The notes below the pieces were generated by a model. That model made no database searches and had not been told where the DNA came from. It saw nothing but the letters and a program-made list of their open reading frames with translations. Below are positions 11,458-25,700 of a stretch of 64,000 nucleotides of DNA, piece after piece; the first letter of the stretch is position 1; the number at the start of each line of letters is the position of its first letter. Source of the DNA: Conchocele bisecta. Taxonomy: Eukaryota > Mollusca > Bivalvia > Lucinida > Thyasiridae. The position numbers were made by a program, and so were the translations under genes. The stretch lies in NCBI GenBank assembly GCA_029237695.1, contig CM055280.1, forward strand, positions 36,416,508 to 36,480,507, given 5' to 3'.

Positions 11458-12439
11458 ATGGATATCGTGATTCCTGCAACGACGAACACCATCGTTTGCA
11501 TGTGCATGCTCCCAATCAACCACCCGCAAGGATTGCAGTGAAAAACATCTCTAAACTAGACTTCGGGAGGAAATCTCATGATATCCGATTTCTATAACTT
11601 CGATTGTACATTATTATGATCAGGATCTACGCTGGTCAAGCATTTATAAATACCTAATTTGTACACCCCGACACAACTTTATAAGGTATGACGCCTAACA
11701 ACAACCGCATGTATTCATACGCGCAATTCATTAATATTCAACAGCACAGCCGGTTTAGAAAAGGTACCTGGGGATTTTGTCAACACTTATACATCCTGGC
11801 CATTTAAAACGGTTACAAGGGTGAATTTATTACTTCGGTGAATATTTGTCGAACAGCATAGTACATTATTAGTTATAGTTTTACTATGTTTACTAGTTTA
11901 CGCAAATTAATTCAGGTCATTTCTTTTTAGCTGGAAGCACAGTTTTATTGTATAAAATGGGCCTTCGAAGTGTAATGTCATATCGTATTCTAAACTGATA
12001 ATAGCCTAGGCAAATACAATAAATATGCAAATGAGACCCATACATAATATATGTTAGGTGATCAGTACAGCTTCACTGGTTGTTGTTGAAGTTCTGAAAT
12101 AAATACAATATAACATTTATAAATTTAAATTTAAAATCCCTACTTAACTTACCGAATATGGCCTGCTATTGCGTTTTCCCGTTAATCAATCAAACGCCTT
12201 TACTTTTAGACAAAACTTCGAAACTATATGTATTCATTTCCAATAACCTCCGAAGGGAAGCACATTTAAGACACACTATTTTGATAAAGACCATGTGGTC
12301 GAAAATTTGAAAAAGAGTGACTTTAAAACGATATGTATTAATTTTGGTAAATTATGTTTTCGTAAGGAACTAGGCACAGCCTCGTTTGTAATGAAATCAC
12401 TAAACTCGTTTAATATATAACATGTTACATATCATATTA
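11458..12439. other. No gene recognised
   Basis: AT-rich sequence without a credible exon or a repeat I can assign. Confidence 0.35.
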
Positions 12440-12529
12440 CATCATCACTTAAATTTTCCTTTAATTTAATATTGTTTTTGAATTGTCTATATAGCCGTAA
12501 CATTTGGGCAGCTTTCGTGAAACAGACAG
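12440..12529. repeat. Solo right arm of the TGTCTGTTTCACGAAAGCTGC MITE
   Basis: AAATTTTCCTTTAATTTAAT, then GTCTATATAGCCGTAACATT and GGGCAGCTTTCGTGAAACAG match the right arm of the complete element at 36401-36933. The left arm is absent. Confidence 0.7.
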
Positions 12530-12759
12530 TAACTGTACACAACCGCCTGTGTTAATTTTGCACAGTAATCAACGTTTCTGAACGTTAATTGGCAATCTCA
12601 ATTCTCCATCAATCAGTTTGACTGGCTGACCCTGAGCTGAAATAAAAGAAATGACAAATATCGGCAAGATTAGCGCAGGCGGTGTTTTGTGCTTTGTTAC
12701 CGCATATTTAAACTGCAACACTATTGATGCCGGATTCAACATTTACCAATATTTTCATT

Positions 12760-12978
12760 TACAATGGAAACTCTCTAAGCCGGACACCCTGGGAGGTCCC
12801 CAGGGTGTCCGGTTTAGAGATGTTCCGCTGTAAAACAGGCATATGACCGTTCTGATACGCATGTACTTGCTTTGCAATCATGAACATACATTAATATCTG
12901 AGATAAATGACCAAGAAACACATACAAAATAAGATCACATGCGTTGTCTAGGCGTTCGGTTTAGAGAGGTTCCACGGT
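12760..12978 (+). mobile_element. Pogo-like MITE with hairpin (P1), upstream of the cadherin-like gene
   Basis: A 73-bp hairpin (12760-12832) runs from TACAATGGAAACTCTCTAAG through CGGACACCCTGGG to GGTTTAGAGATGTTCCGCTGTA. It is followed by a roughly 120-bp spacer and a second right arm (GTTCGGTTTAGAGAGGTTCC, from about 12952). The TA flank and CAGTGGAACC-type tips are what pogo/Tc1-type elements show. The same hairpin-spacer-arm layout recurs at 29560-29779, and inverted at 17836-18047 and 26346-26562. An abutting inverted arm continues to 13004. Confidence 0.75.
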
Positions 12979-13122
12979 GCAATGGAACCTCTCTAAACCG
13001 AACTCATTAAAATGTTAGTTTTTTTTTAATTTTAATTTTTAATTGTCCTTTATCTTCGATGTAAATGTATGTTCATAATCACAAACCACTAATTCGTGTC
13101 TTGAAGTAGTCATCTGTCATTT

Positions 13123-13196
13123 TACAGTGGAACCTCTATAAACCGGACACCCCGGGGTACCTACCAGGGTGTCCGGTTTAGAGAGGTTCCACTGTA
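13123..13196. mobile_element. Pogo-like MITE hairpin, solo copy (P2)
   Basis: TACAGTGGAACCTCTATAAA, then CGGACACCCCGGGG, then CAGGGTGTCCGGTTTAGAG and GGTTCCACTGTA. This is a complete 74-bp palindrome with TA at both ends, and the cleanest view of the family tips. Confidence 0.8.
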
Positions 13197-13199
13197 TAT

Positions 13200-13300
13200 T
13201 ATTGTTGTTTATTTCTCAATGAAAGTATATGCTGTTACCACACCGTTGAGCCGTTCGACGAGACAGCATATACTTCTGACAAGAAATAATAATAATAATC
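13200..13300. mobile_element. Hairpin MITE, TTATTTCTCAA-AAGTATATGC family, copy 1
   Basis: The left arm (GTTTATTTCTCAATGAAAGT, ATATGCTGTTACCACAC) pairs with ACAGCATATACTTCTGACAA then GAAATAATAAT. A closer hairpin of the same family is at 13965-14068. Confidence 0.65.
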
Positions 13301-13628
13301 ATAATAATAATAACTAATACAAATAGTTTATCTTAGTATCAAATTGATTTATGGCGGTGCGCCTCAGGTGGTGACTCAGATAGTAACAATAATATTTGCA
13401 AATATTTGGTATTTTACATTATTTAGTATAAGCAAATAAAAGTGGCCTACGTGCGAGTGTGAATGTACATATACGTATTCTAACGGGGACTATTTCAAGT
13501 TCCGCGGCGGAGTAATGCGGCCGCGTGTGTATGTCATACAACGAACAATACGCCGGGACCTGAGGTATCTACTCTGCACAGAAATGTCTGTGTTTGTTTT
13601 GACTCGTCATAGATTCTTTTATTCTCCA

Positions 13629-13645
13629 GTCTATATATGACGCGG
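13629..13645 (+). promoter_or_regulatory. Candidate TATA box of the cadherin-like gene
   Basis: CTATATATGA (13631-13640) lies about 95 bp upstream of the ATG of exon 1 and is followed by a GC-rich stretch (GCGGGCCGCGACCGGCC). A start site near 13660 would leave a short 5' leader. Spacing and sequence are the only evidence. Confidence 0.4.
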
Positions 13646-13728
13646 GCCGCGACCGGCCGCCCATTCCACCGGCCGAAAGTTGAACATTTATTTTACACGT
13701 TGTTTTGAGACAAAAATTATCAACAATT

Positions 13729-13795
13729 ATGGAACACTTCAAGAAATTAACCACACTTTGCTGCTTGGTTGCCGTGTTGACATTTCACCGTGCTG
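13729..13795 (+). CDS. Cadherin-like gene, exon 1: signal peptide
   Basis: ATG at 13729 opens MEHFKKLTTLCC then LVAVLTFHRA. The exon ends with one base of the next codon before a strong donor (G|GTAAGTAAA). Phase 1 fits exon 2, where the completed codon gives D and the sequence continues AQVTV, so cleavage is expected near residues 22-25. Confidence 0.8.
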
Positions 13796-16700
13796 GTAAG
13801 TAAATTGATTATGTTCTTATAATATTGCAATCTAAGGATTTATTGTAATGTTGAAAAAATATGATTTTGTTATCGAAAAAAGTTCTGAATGGTAACAAAT
13901 ATGAAGAAATAAAGAAAATATGGAGAAACAATCAGATTTTTTATCGAAAAAAGTTTCATTATTTTGTTTATTTCTATATAAAAGTATATGTTGTTGCCAC
14001 TCATTTTAACGGTCTCTTTGAAACCGTTAAAATGAGTGGTAACAACATATATTTTTGAGAATAAATAAAGAAAATAGTCGGATTTTTTTTGAAAATCTCA
14101 TACTACTGTAATTGTATCATTCGTTTAATGAGTTAATATGAATATACGCCGACGTATTATATACAATCATTGGTTTTAGGTGGGATTATTTTGCTTCAAT
14201 AAACATGTTTTTGAAACATCTTTTTTAAATAAGATATTTTTTATAATTTTTACACACCTACTGGGCATCGTTTCCTGCAAATATTTAAAGAAAGAATAAC
14301 GTCGAAAACTACATGATGCTACTCAATTTTCATTTTCTTGTGAAAACATGGTGATTTTAGATTTTATTTCGAAAAAGCAATCTCCCTATGATAATGTAAC
14401 ATGAGGCAAATGGGAGCTGGAGAGCGAGTCCACAAATTCCAAAATTACTTTTTAACCTCTATAAATATTTGATGGAATTTCATCAAATACACAAAAAATG
14501 GGAAGGGTGACTGTTTTGTTATTGATGAAAAAGTACTTACAAATATTTTAATATTTTTAGATTTAATGCGTTTAAAATAGCCAAAAGTACGTTGGCAGCA
14601 AAATGTGGAACAGACAGTACATTAGTAATGTATTATGTTAAATCTTCTGCCATGATTCCACAAGCTGACATCTTGCTTTGTATTTGTTTACTTTCAATCG
14701 TAGCAACCATAGTATAACCCACTATAAGTAATAGTTATACATGTAGTTCGTATATATATTGTTTAATAAATTAATTTGAGCGGACGTAGCGAGCGAGGAA
14801 ATTAGTTTATTAAAAATGCAATTATATGTGAACCATAACTATCTAAGTGTTGACCCAAGCCCATTCGCGTGCACTGTCTGTTGGAATGAACTCCCGCCCA
14901 TAAATGTACACAGGTGGAAGACTCGGACCTAGGACCCAATACTTGGCTCATTTGGAAAACGTTACCCCACCCACCAATACATATATTGGCGCATTGGGCG
15001 CATTGTAGATTTCGCGGCGCATTGGAGTTTTATATGTTATATATCTTCTTAATAAAAACATTTAATGTTTTTATTAAGAAGATATATAACATATAAAACT
15101 CCAATGCGCCACGAAATCTCCAATGCGCCTAATGCGCCCAAATCGCCAAAAAAATCTCCAATTCGCACTTTAGTCATACCCCACTATAACTTACAGCTTT
15201 TTCCAAGGTAAGAAACAGCTTCGCAAAAATGCCGTATACATTTCGATTTTTCTACTGTCTTATGTCTCTGGTAATCGATAAATGTCTTAGGTCTTCAAAT
15301 ATATTCACTTCAAGCATCTGATTTTAGCATTTCGTTAGTTACGGGCAAATTAGCTACCACAGACAAGGCGATAATTGTATGTCCGAATAAATGTCACACC
15401 TTTTTGTGGGCTGTGGAAGCATAGATTACGTGTTAAATCGGACCGAAATCTCATTACAGTTTCAACATATTGACGTGGATCACTACAATAAACATCAGTA
15501 ACTCATTTGTTACAAATTAGTATCACCCACTAACCTTGAATTATCTAAAACGTCCTTTTATTTTGATTTGCGTCCCAACATTTCGACATAGCCTTCCGTG
15601 AACTTTACTTTCGATTCCTTTGTTATATTCGCAGAATGATCAATAATGACGTCACGGGAAAACCCGAACTGGAGTATCATATATACTCCTCTATTTGTTC
15701 AACCAATCAGGTGGCGATGCGTGAAGCATGTTGTGTAAGATTCTTTCGGACAGAGAAATTCCTCTGTGACGTTAGTAGCTAAAATGTGTGTAACTAACAA
15801 TATACTAAACACATATGTTTAAAGAGAATATATTTGGAGGCCTAATTGTTCGCGTCACGGGAAACTACATCAATAAGACGGAACATGTTGTTTTAAATAT
15901 AATTTTCTACGTATTGAAACACATAATGATTAATTTAATAGATATCAGTTGCCGAATGCCTCGCAATATGCGATAAATTGAGACGAAATGCTGTGCTTTC
16001 ATTGGTCGAGAAACTAGGGCAAACAATAAGTAGATTTGTCCCGTTATATTTGCTACGTGCAGCACCTGAAGATATGGATATATACATAAGCGTTAATGTC
16101 GTCTAGATGACAATGTTTCTGAACATATATAGATTTGAACATACATATTATGCTGTATTTGCAAACAAGCATGTACATAGCTGAAATTTGGATTGAAAAC
16201 AAACACTTATTCTCTTTGAACATGTATTGGAAATCTCAATTCCCAATCAAGCAGTTTGATTGGCTGAGCCTGAGACGTAGCACAGCTCAGACTCAGCCAA
16301 TCAAACTGCTTGATGTCAAGCACAATATTTCGTGATTTTTAAAATGGTAGAAAACTAGGAATATAGATGAATGCCGAGTGATTATATTAAAGCATGTGCA
16401 TTATTATTCATTCATTCATACATTCGGCTCATATTTAAGGGTGGGAATTGGCTCGAACACCTTCCATACCCGGGATATATAGCCCAGTAAAGAAGCAGGC
16501 CGATGGTCGTCGGTCTGGTTTATATTTCCGAATTTTGATAAATGTTGCATTTATAATTCAGGCTCCAAAAATGTGCGTCAAATATAGGAGAATCTATGCA
16601 GGTATGGTAACCTATAATTTGAGGCCTCCTATAGCACCCATCAGCTTATATGTGTGTGATATAGTATGGCTGGGTATCGATTATAGATGATTGAGGGGGA

Positions 16701-19700
16701 CCCATAATAGTTTACGTGATTTGTGCGTTTTGAGTGGCATACGGACTGGTCAAATGAAATTAAGTGGCGAGTGTACTATCTGAGTCACTAATGTCTAGCA
16801 AGTGTGCTCTACGTAATTAACTTATTGTCACATTTAGTCCCAATCCTACCTAATCACCATCGAGAAGAGAAGAAGAAAGCGATTTCTGACGGTATGGTAT
16901 TTGACATGTCACCCTCACCCTATGTTAGTGTGCTGTATCAGAATGCTATATTAACCTATCATGATAACCGTGGTTGCTGATTTTGTGTTGTTAATTGGGT
17001 TTTATATATATATTTGTTTTTGTTATTTACTAGCATTTATTTTAATTTTAGTTTAGTTTTGAGTCACCTACCACACCGTCAGATTTTGGCCGAAATAGAC
17101 TAATACACATTAATTCGTTTGATTTTTGTCTATATTGGAGTAATGCAGATTGTCAATTTTTCAGCATTATTATTCAATATGATATGGTCTTAAATACTAT
17201 TTACATAGCCAGATCTTAATTGACTGCCTGATTGATACCTTAGACAATTAAGCAAGTATATCCGGATGTTTAAGCACCACAATACATCTGTCTACGTAAA
17301 ATGCATAGTTAAAATTCACGCACGAATGGTACCAATCGAATTAATTTGTTTACCTTGTTAGACGGCCTAGAAAAGGTTTTACGTAACATGAACTATAAAC
17401 TATATAAAGGATATTGCATGGGTGATGATTTAATATGATATTTATTAAGCGGGTTTACTGATTTCATAAGATACGATGCTATGCCGAGTTTCTTCTGAAA
17501 TGAATCAACGAGTTTAATAAATACCATGATATTAAATCTTCACAAATGTTAGATTATATTCATTGCATAAGCATATCATCATACATTGCAGCTTAATTGG
17601 TCTCCGAAACAATTTTCTGTAACGGTCTAATTTGCATATTTATTACACTGGTGTATTATTATTTTTATTACATACTGCGAGCGCCAATTTTATATAATAA
17701 AACAGAGAATAAGACACACATGAACCCACATACAAAAGAAACTAACGCATTACATCATGATCAACACATGACACGCGCATAACTGAACTATTCAAATTAG
17801 TGTACCTTCATTGGGTGAGATGCTAAGACGAACATACAGTGGGAGCTCTCTCAACCGGACATCATCTCAATGTCATTGATTATATAGGTTTCACTGTCAT
17901 CTGTCGTCATTGATAATGTATCTGCATGGTTGGAATGTACACGGACATGTATTGGGGTGGTCATATGCCTGAACTACAGCGAAGCCTCTCGAGACCGGAC
18001 ACCATGGGGACCTCCCAGCGTGTCCCGTTTAGAGAGGTTCCACTGTACATTGTATTTGCAGATGCGCAAGTTACAGTCTGGGCGAGTGTTACAGCTGCCT
18101 CAGCCGCCGTCGCCGACGTATCCACAGCCCTTGTAAGTGCCACTTTATCTGCATCTGCCGCCGGCACCGCCGGAGTCACGTTGAGGGACGGACTAGTGAC
18201 AGCGGATAGCACCCTATTGACGGTGACGGCGACCTCAGGCGCATCCAACGCCCTTACGTACGACATTGACACGGCGAGTAAAACTACGTTTGACATCACC
18301 GGCGTTCCAGGCGTTATCACAGTTAAAGCCGGAGTCACGATCTCCTACTCGGCCACCAGCACGTACACAGTGCTGGTCACGTGAGTATAGAGCAGATGTA
18401 TAACTATATTACAGAACTTACTTGGAAAATCACGAGTAACCCCCCTTGGAACTACAAGAACTACGTCCGGAAAAAACATAGACGCACGCACGCACGCACG
18501 CACACACACATACACACAATAACAGCGTTGTAGCACAGTTCATAAACATGTTATGAACACATTGTATATTAGTACATGGAGTCAATTTGATTGGCTGAAC
18601 GCATAACTATCGTTGGCATGATCAATCCAAATGGCGATATAGTAATGCCAGAGACTCGGTGCATGCTGTTACATATGATTCGTTTCATGAATCTCATATC
18701 AGTGGAAACTCGTTTGATATCCTCAACGTCTTACTAAGTTTCATTGAAGTAACCCAGAAGCGTCTACAGATATTATAATTGTGTTGTTATCGGCTATTGA
18801 AATTTCCCGCGTTCTTTAGCGCTTTCTCGCATCAAGACACAATATTAACTACGATTTCAATACCGTGTTTTGATTTAAACATATTTATTGCTCTATTTAG
18901 ATATTATACAATAGTTTCAAGATATACACTTGACTATAATAAGAGTAAACGGGTTGGGCTACAAGTTTTAACAACATGTACTATACAATTATGGAAGGTA
19001 ATATCCGCCATAATTATATTCGTCTTGATGCTTTGTTGCTGATGACAATACAACTTACATGCGTGTTATTGCATTCGTACTTTGTATTGATGATAAGTAT
19101 ATGTGTCCTGGTGCTTGTGTGTATATGCCATTGCTACTTATATCCTTGCTATTTCATTCGTGATTTGTATTATGATACATGTATTTGAAATCAGCTTCAT
19201 TTTTGTGGTATTTGTCTTCATTACAACTTCATTCGTCTTATTTACATTGCGAGTATTGTTACATGTACGTCCGAATGTGAAGCAAAAGTAAGAATAAAGC
19301 ACTTCGCACTTAGCATAAGGCCGATAGCAGCAAGGAAGTACACAGGAAGTAAGCATTGATTTCCCCTAAAACACTAACCAGTTACCACATATTTTGCTAT
19401 TCTCTGCTACTTTAATTTTTCTTATGGATGTTGTGGGATCTATTTTCCAATAACCTGCACCCATTCTGCTCTGGATCTTGACTAATTAAAATATAGATTT
19501 AATTATTGTTGAAGCTGGGGTCCCAGTAGGAAATCCAGTAGGTACACATTTTTCTTTATGGAAATTAAATAAGTGTATAATTGCAACTAGTCCACCGCTT
19601 TTAAAAATTACGAGTGCCAACTACACAGATATAATTATTTAGTAATCTTTAATGTACTCATAGAGACTCGTGATGGTATCAAGCTAGTTCCATATGCAAA

Positions 19701-22700
19701 TGATGCAGTATTTTTAAATTATTTATATCAATTAAAGGCTGAATACATATCAGATACGAATGCACCTGTATATGGGGCGTACAATACGTTCAACATTAAA
19801 TTACATTTACAATAGAGCACAGTCAATGGCGCGCCATAGCAATCAATATACCCACTTTTCCCAAATGCTAAGTCGAAAAGGGGGATATAATCCATGACCG
19901 GGTGTCGAAGAAAAAATCGAAATTCGCTTTGCGCATCTACACACCATAAGGAAGGCACACACCAAGTTTCAAGTGTCCATGTCTGATGACAGGAACCTTT
20001 ACTTCCATGCGTTACTCACTGCGTACAGTTCACTTGAATAGCGTGAGAGCAAACGCATACATCGCGTACATATAATTTCTACTCCATCTCACTCGCCTAG
20101 CGCGTGGAAGTCTGCTACATGGACACAATGGATATGGTAACATTTTTTGCCGACATTTGTTACCGAAATATCAGCTTGTCCTACTACCTCCTTGTGTTTG
20201 TTTTGGGAGTGTTACGGTAGCATTTTGTCTTTTGGAGACTCAACTCACCGGCCATTGAGCGAGTATCGTAGCCATTGTTCTCAAACAAGCAATTGACCTT
20301 CGAAGTCAGAGTGCAACATGCATGTAATAACACCACAAACTGCGAGGGTCCCAAAGTACGAAGATCTTTTTTTTTTTGGGGGGGAGGGGGGGGGGGGGGG
20401 GGGTGGGGGGGGGGGGGGGGGGGGTGGGATATAAAATAACAAGACCCCAAGTAATTTTTTCTTAAAATCGGTAAACTTTGCGCTAAATTTTAATTCTAAA
20501 CATTATATTAGAAGACAAGAATTGAGTAATAAACTGAAAATTCGCGTCGAGTTAACCAGATCTAAAACAAGTATAGTAGTACTGGAAACAGGGCCCAGGC
20601 TACATATAGGTCTACACATATGCCGCAGAACATCTGTATGTAAATACAAATATAGAGCAGAGTATTTACCTGTAAATGGTGGTTGATAACAGTTAACACG
20701 CATGGACGGTTAGCTGTAAACTGCGTCAAAGAAAACATTTTGTCAAAATTGCGGAAAATAAAAAACACATGTCAATAACAGATATTTATATGTGATGGCA
20801 ACAGGAAAATAATAAAAGAAAAATATCGTTACGTCATTGTTGATAATAATAAAAAAAAAGATTTGCTCGCTTCGAATAAATATGTCACGCGGTGGGTTTC
20901 GATCCTGCGACCGTTATTATGTTTTTTAACGCTCATCCACTACCTCACGGAGGCATGTACTGTTTCGCGGAATATTTTAGGTCTTATAATTGTTTCACCA
21001 AAATCAGTAAACAAATGTAGGCTGAGTTTAATTTTGTAGTGTACACATTTCACATTACATGCCAGGTCTGGGTCCCACGAATACATTTTCAGGACCCAGG
21101 ACAGATCGAAGACTATTTCGTGTTTTTATTCACACACATACATCGTGTCGTGTCCTAAGTTCGTGAAATCTCCATCTTCGTGTTTTCGGATACCTCGGTC
21201 CTTACTCGCGTGTTTTGACGTATGCATGAAAACCCGGATGTAAATATTGACATCTGATCTGCTGTCAAAAACTGCTCAGTCCAGAAAAAATGCGTGTGAA
21301 ATAAGTAAAGTAACACACATTGTTCTACAAGTTACTTAAAATTGATAAAATTCACTATTCCCATATATCCATGGCAACAAAAGTCAAAATTCTTGTATTA
21401 GTACTTCGTACGATCGTCCTGTAAACTTTTCAGGAAAAGTTCATTGACCCCTACACTGCGTCTAGCAACTTCCGGTTTTATTAAGGTCATGATGTTTTTT
21501 TATTGGGTTTTCGTCCTCCTTGTATTTTTATTGCCAATTCTTTTTTTCCTTCAATTTCTACACAAACTATCCATGATTTGTTTTGCCAACAGTATCAATT
21601 ATGTTTGACATAGTGTGTGTATTTTCCCTATGGCAATGTGAATACATGTTATATTATCAAATCACTACATGATTCCTTGGTATTATAGTATTCTGCATGC
21701 ACACATTTGTTCACATACCATGTTTATATTATGTCCCATAAAATGTGTATCTATGAATAATGAAGTAATTTTTGTTAATTTATATTTTTAATACTTCCCA
21801 TTAAAAATGATTAATTAGCAAATAATAATAATTAAAAAAATAAACGGTCACTGCATTATCAAAAGTGGGACTATGGACCAATATTAAATTCATCTTGGCC
21901 TATTTCCATGAATTCCTGTGTAAACACAAACGAATTGCATGCTGGGAAATGTGTATTACGAAATTGAGTACATTCAATGGCGGCCTCCTCGCAAATATGC
22001 ATGCAGTATTTCTCTCTGTTATGCAGTGTTATTTCAGCAATATTTTGTGATTATGCGCATCTTAGACACATTGGATGATAAAACAAATGGTAAGTATGTT
22101 TGAAGTTGATGTTGTGTTTATGGTATAGCTATTAATGCGTTATATATGCGTAGGTTCACGATTATCGGACACGCAAGGATACGCCCGATTATATATTTGG
22201 GAATATATCTTGCAATAGACTAAATTTCAAATAAAATTTAAACGAATTTATAACGATCAAATTTGTGAAAATGCATTAAAATAATAAAAAAAACATCGAG
22301 ATCGGTTGTTGTTCTGATAAGTTTAACACCAAACACTCCTAACGTGGCGGTCTGCCAAACGTCAATAATTGGAAATCTCAGCGGAAATTACGTCAGCTAA
22401 GTTCACGACGTCATATCTTGTGACGTCGTCAAGCTCCCTAAGACAGGTTTTCGCGCTCTATAATTAGTCAAGTTTCTGAGTTCAAAACGGGTAACTGGTT
22501 TCATAACATTGGGCCTATAGTTGCCCTTGTAGATGCTGAGAACTTTAGGAAACTATAGATCGACGTGAGACTAAATGGCGGGTACACGTCAGGGGCGTCG
22601 GAAACATTATAGGAAACAGGCAACCAATTGATTCCCATAGACCCAAATTCACACAAACATGACAATCGCAAACTACCTGCGACAAAATAAATTTTGTTAC

Positions 22701-25700
22701 TTCCATTCATGGAGTCAGTGACCTAAGTCGGTTCTACATACATGCCATGCGGGTTGATGCGGGTTGATTTCCATGAGTTATTTCCCCTTTTTTGACGGAA
22801 CCGTCTACTTTCTCTTTCGAAATCTCTATCTCACCCCCATATCAAGTCGCACACAGAAAAGTTAACCTGCATGTGTAGAGCATGCAAATAATATAATAAA
22901 ATGTTTGGTACAAACATACATTTCCTGCAGCATCTATTTTATTTATGTCTCTGTCATAATAATAACAATCAATGCCGTTGTCCTGAGAATTTACTCCTTG
23001 TTGCTAAGCTGTACCAGGACTGGTTTACCATCTATATTATTCATAAGTTGACTGTGTCCTATAGAAGGAGATAATTTTCTGATTTTGTATTAATTATAAC
23101 AAGTATTTATTAACTTTCATCGAAATATGTTTTCGCATTCATTGGGTCAGTACAGTGTGAGTCGCGACATATTTAGTATTTCGCAACAACCCTCAAACCA
23201 GCCTAGAAGATTTAACAATTCCATGGTTTCCGTTGGTCCACTAATGATGCCAGTGTTATACGAATAACCGCATAAATGCTTTACGCAATGACACTAACTC
23301 ATTGAGTCGAACACTGTTTCACACAACTGATTGGTTTTGCTCTTTCCTGTAACAAATGTTATGCAATAATGTGCAAAATTCACCTCGAACCAACATCATT
23401 CAAGGTTATTGAGTAAAATTTTGTTTCACACACAGGCAACACTCATTTCAGTATTACAAATTGATTCAATGGGTCCAGAAAACATTCTACACAGGCTATC
23501 TACAAATGTAGCAAAGAAATTACCCAAAACCTGTGCTGGATAATTTTTGCCAAAAAATCCAATTTCCGATAAGTAAAAAAACCCGTAAAAAATGAGTTGA
23601 AATGCAGCCCTCCAGATAAGTTTTGTATCTAAAGAGTTTTATACAACCGATTTCAAATTCAATGCGCATTTTACTTTTACAAGTGTTTTATTGATTTTCT
23701 TCCTTATTAAATAGGGAACAAAAGTATATTTAAGATGATAATGCCTGTTCAAGTTCGCAAAGCACAGCCGCATGCTTTGACATAGTGATACGTCTGATTT
23801 ACAGCGGAACATCTCTAAACCGGACATCCTGGGGACCTACGTACTGTACTGTACTGTACTGTACTGTACTGTACTGTACTGTACTGTACTGTACTGTACT
23901 GTACTGTACTGTACTGTACTGTACTGTAAACTGTACTGTACTGTACTGTACTGTACTGTACTGTACTGTACTGTACTGTACTGTACTGTACTGTACTGTA
24001 CTGTACTGTACTGTACTGTACTGTACTGTACTGTACTGTACTGTACTGTACTGTACTGTACTGTACTGTACTGTACTGTACTGTACTGTACTGTACTGTA
24101 CTGTACTGTACTGTACTGTACTGTACTGTACTGTACTGTACTGTACTGTACTGTACTGTACTGTACTGTACTGTACTGTACTGTACTGTACTGTACTGTA
24201 CTGTACTGTACTGTACTGTTACTGTTACTGTACTGTACTGTACTGTACTGTACTGTACTGTACTGTACTGTACTGTACTGTACTGTACTGTACTGTACTG
24301 TACTGTACTGTACTGTACTGTACTGTACTGTACTGTTACTGTTACTGTACTGTACTGTACTGTACTGTACTGTACTGTACTGTACTGTACTGTACTGTAC
24401 TGTACTGTACTGTACTGTACTGTACTGTACTGTACTGTACTGTACTGTACTGTACAGTGCTGTGCAGTGCAGTGCAGTGCAGTGCAGTGCAGTGGTGCAG
24501 TGCAGTGCAGTACTGATTATTTATTTCTAATTCTCACCCAAAATGTATCGACACGACGGAACGGTTCAGCTGGGTAGTAACAATAACAACTTTTTATGAG
24601 AAATGAGAACAAAAATGTAAATAGAAATGTATGTAACAGCTGATATAATATTATCAAACGAGAAAATATTCAAGTCATCAATAACCTATGGAAATGCATA
24701 GTTTATGTTTATATAAATCAATAAAATCAACGTTAAACTGAGTGGGCATGTACCTTTAATGGTATTAAACATACAAGTAATATCCTTTCAGCCTAATATA
24801 AACCAGTTTAAACATGTACCGATGAATACAATAATTTTCACGTATTGATTATATAATATTAATTCTAATGCACTCTATAAGTATCACGCAATCTGATTGG
24901 CTAAAGACCACACATTACAGGTATATTATTGTTGATGAACGGTCGCAAAGTGTTTACAATATATACCCTGGGGCACTTTACCCACGCGCGATGAATATAT
25001 TCCTACGCCAAATTTGTTTACTTTGGAGACGCGAATATGTCATCGATCGAAAATCTGATTTTCGAAAAATTTTACGTTAACTCACAAGTAAGACTGAAAA
25101 TGGAAGAAAGGATGGACGAAGATGACGAGCTTCTGACTACGGCATTATTATAAATCGAAAAGGAGCCGTCGCCGCCGCCGAAAATGGAATTTGAGGGCGG
25201 GCGATTGCCGATTCCCAACCCTGACCGAATCTGACATAGACGACTTGGTTACGTCATTAGTGCATTACGTCATTAGTGCATTAGAAAGATCGTTCACACA
25301 CACATAAATTATGTAATGTTGCAGCTCAAATGGTAGTATGTGACAAATGATTAGACAAGTCATCACAAATTGACAAAGTCCGAGAGTTTTACAGGCTGCG
25401 GCGCGTCGCCATTAAACAGATTTTCCGACCTATCATTTTCTGATATACGCCGCAAATCTCAAAATTACAATACAGTTAACCCTATAATGTAATAATAACC
25501 ATTATATTACTGACTGTGTTTGTTTTTATTCTTAAAACATGTACGATGAATTATAATCATTTCAATAAAAAAAATGTATGTTTGTGTGTGAAAATGATTG
25601 GGTCCGGCGGACTGACGGCCCTGCAGCNNNNNNNNNNNNNNNNNNNNNNNNNNNNNNNNNNNNNNNNNNNNNNNNNNNNNNNNNNNNNNNNNNNNNNNNN

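Noticed and set aside
18345..18536. Minus-strand frame with CVRACVRA repeats
   Set aside because: Translation of the (ACGC)n/(AC)n microsatellite.
20184..20450. Proline-rich minus-strand frame
   Set aside because: Complement of the 50-bp G tract.
20872..20962. Functional tRNA gene
   Set aside because: A- and B-box-like motifs are present but acceptor and T stems do not pair well. Kept only as a possible SINE head.
23785..24516. 243-residue open frame of YCTVL repeats
   Set aside because: Pure translation of the TACTG array. Period 5 without stop codons leaves all frames open.
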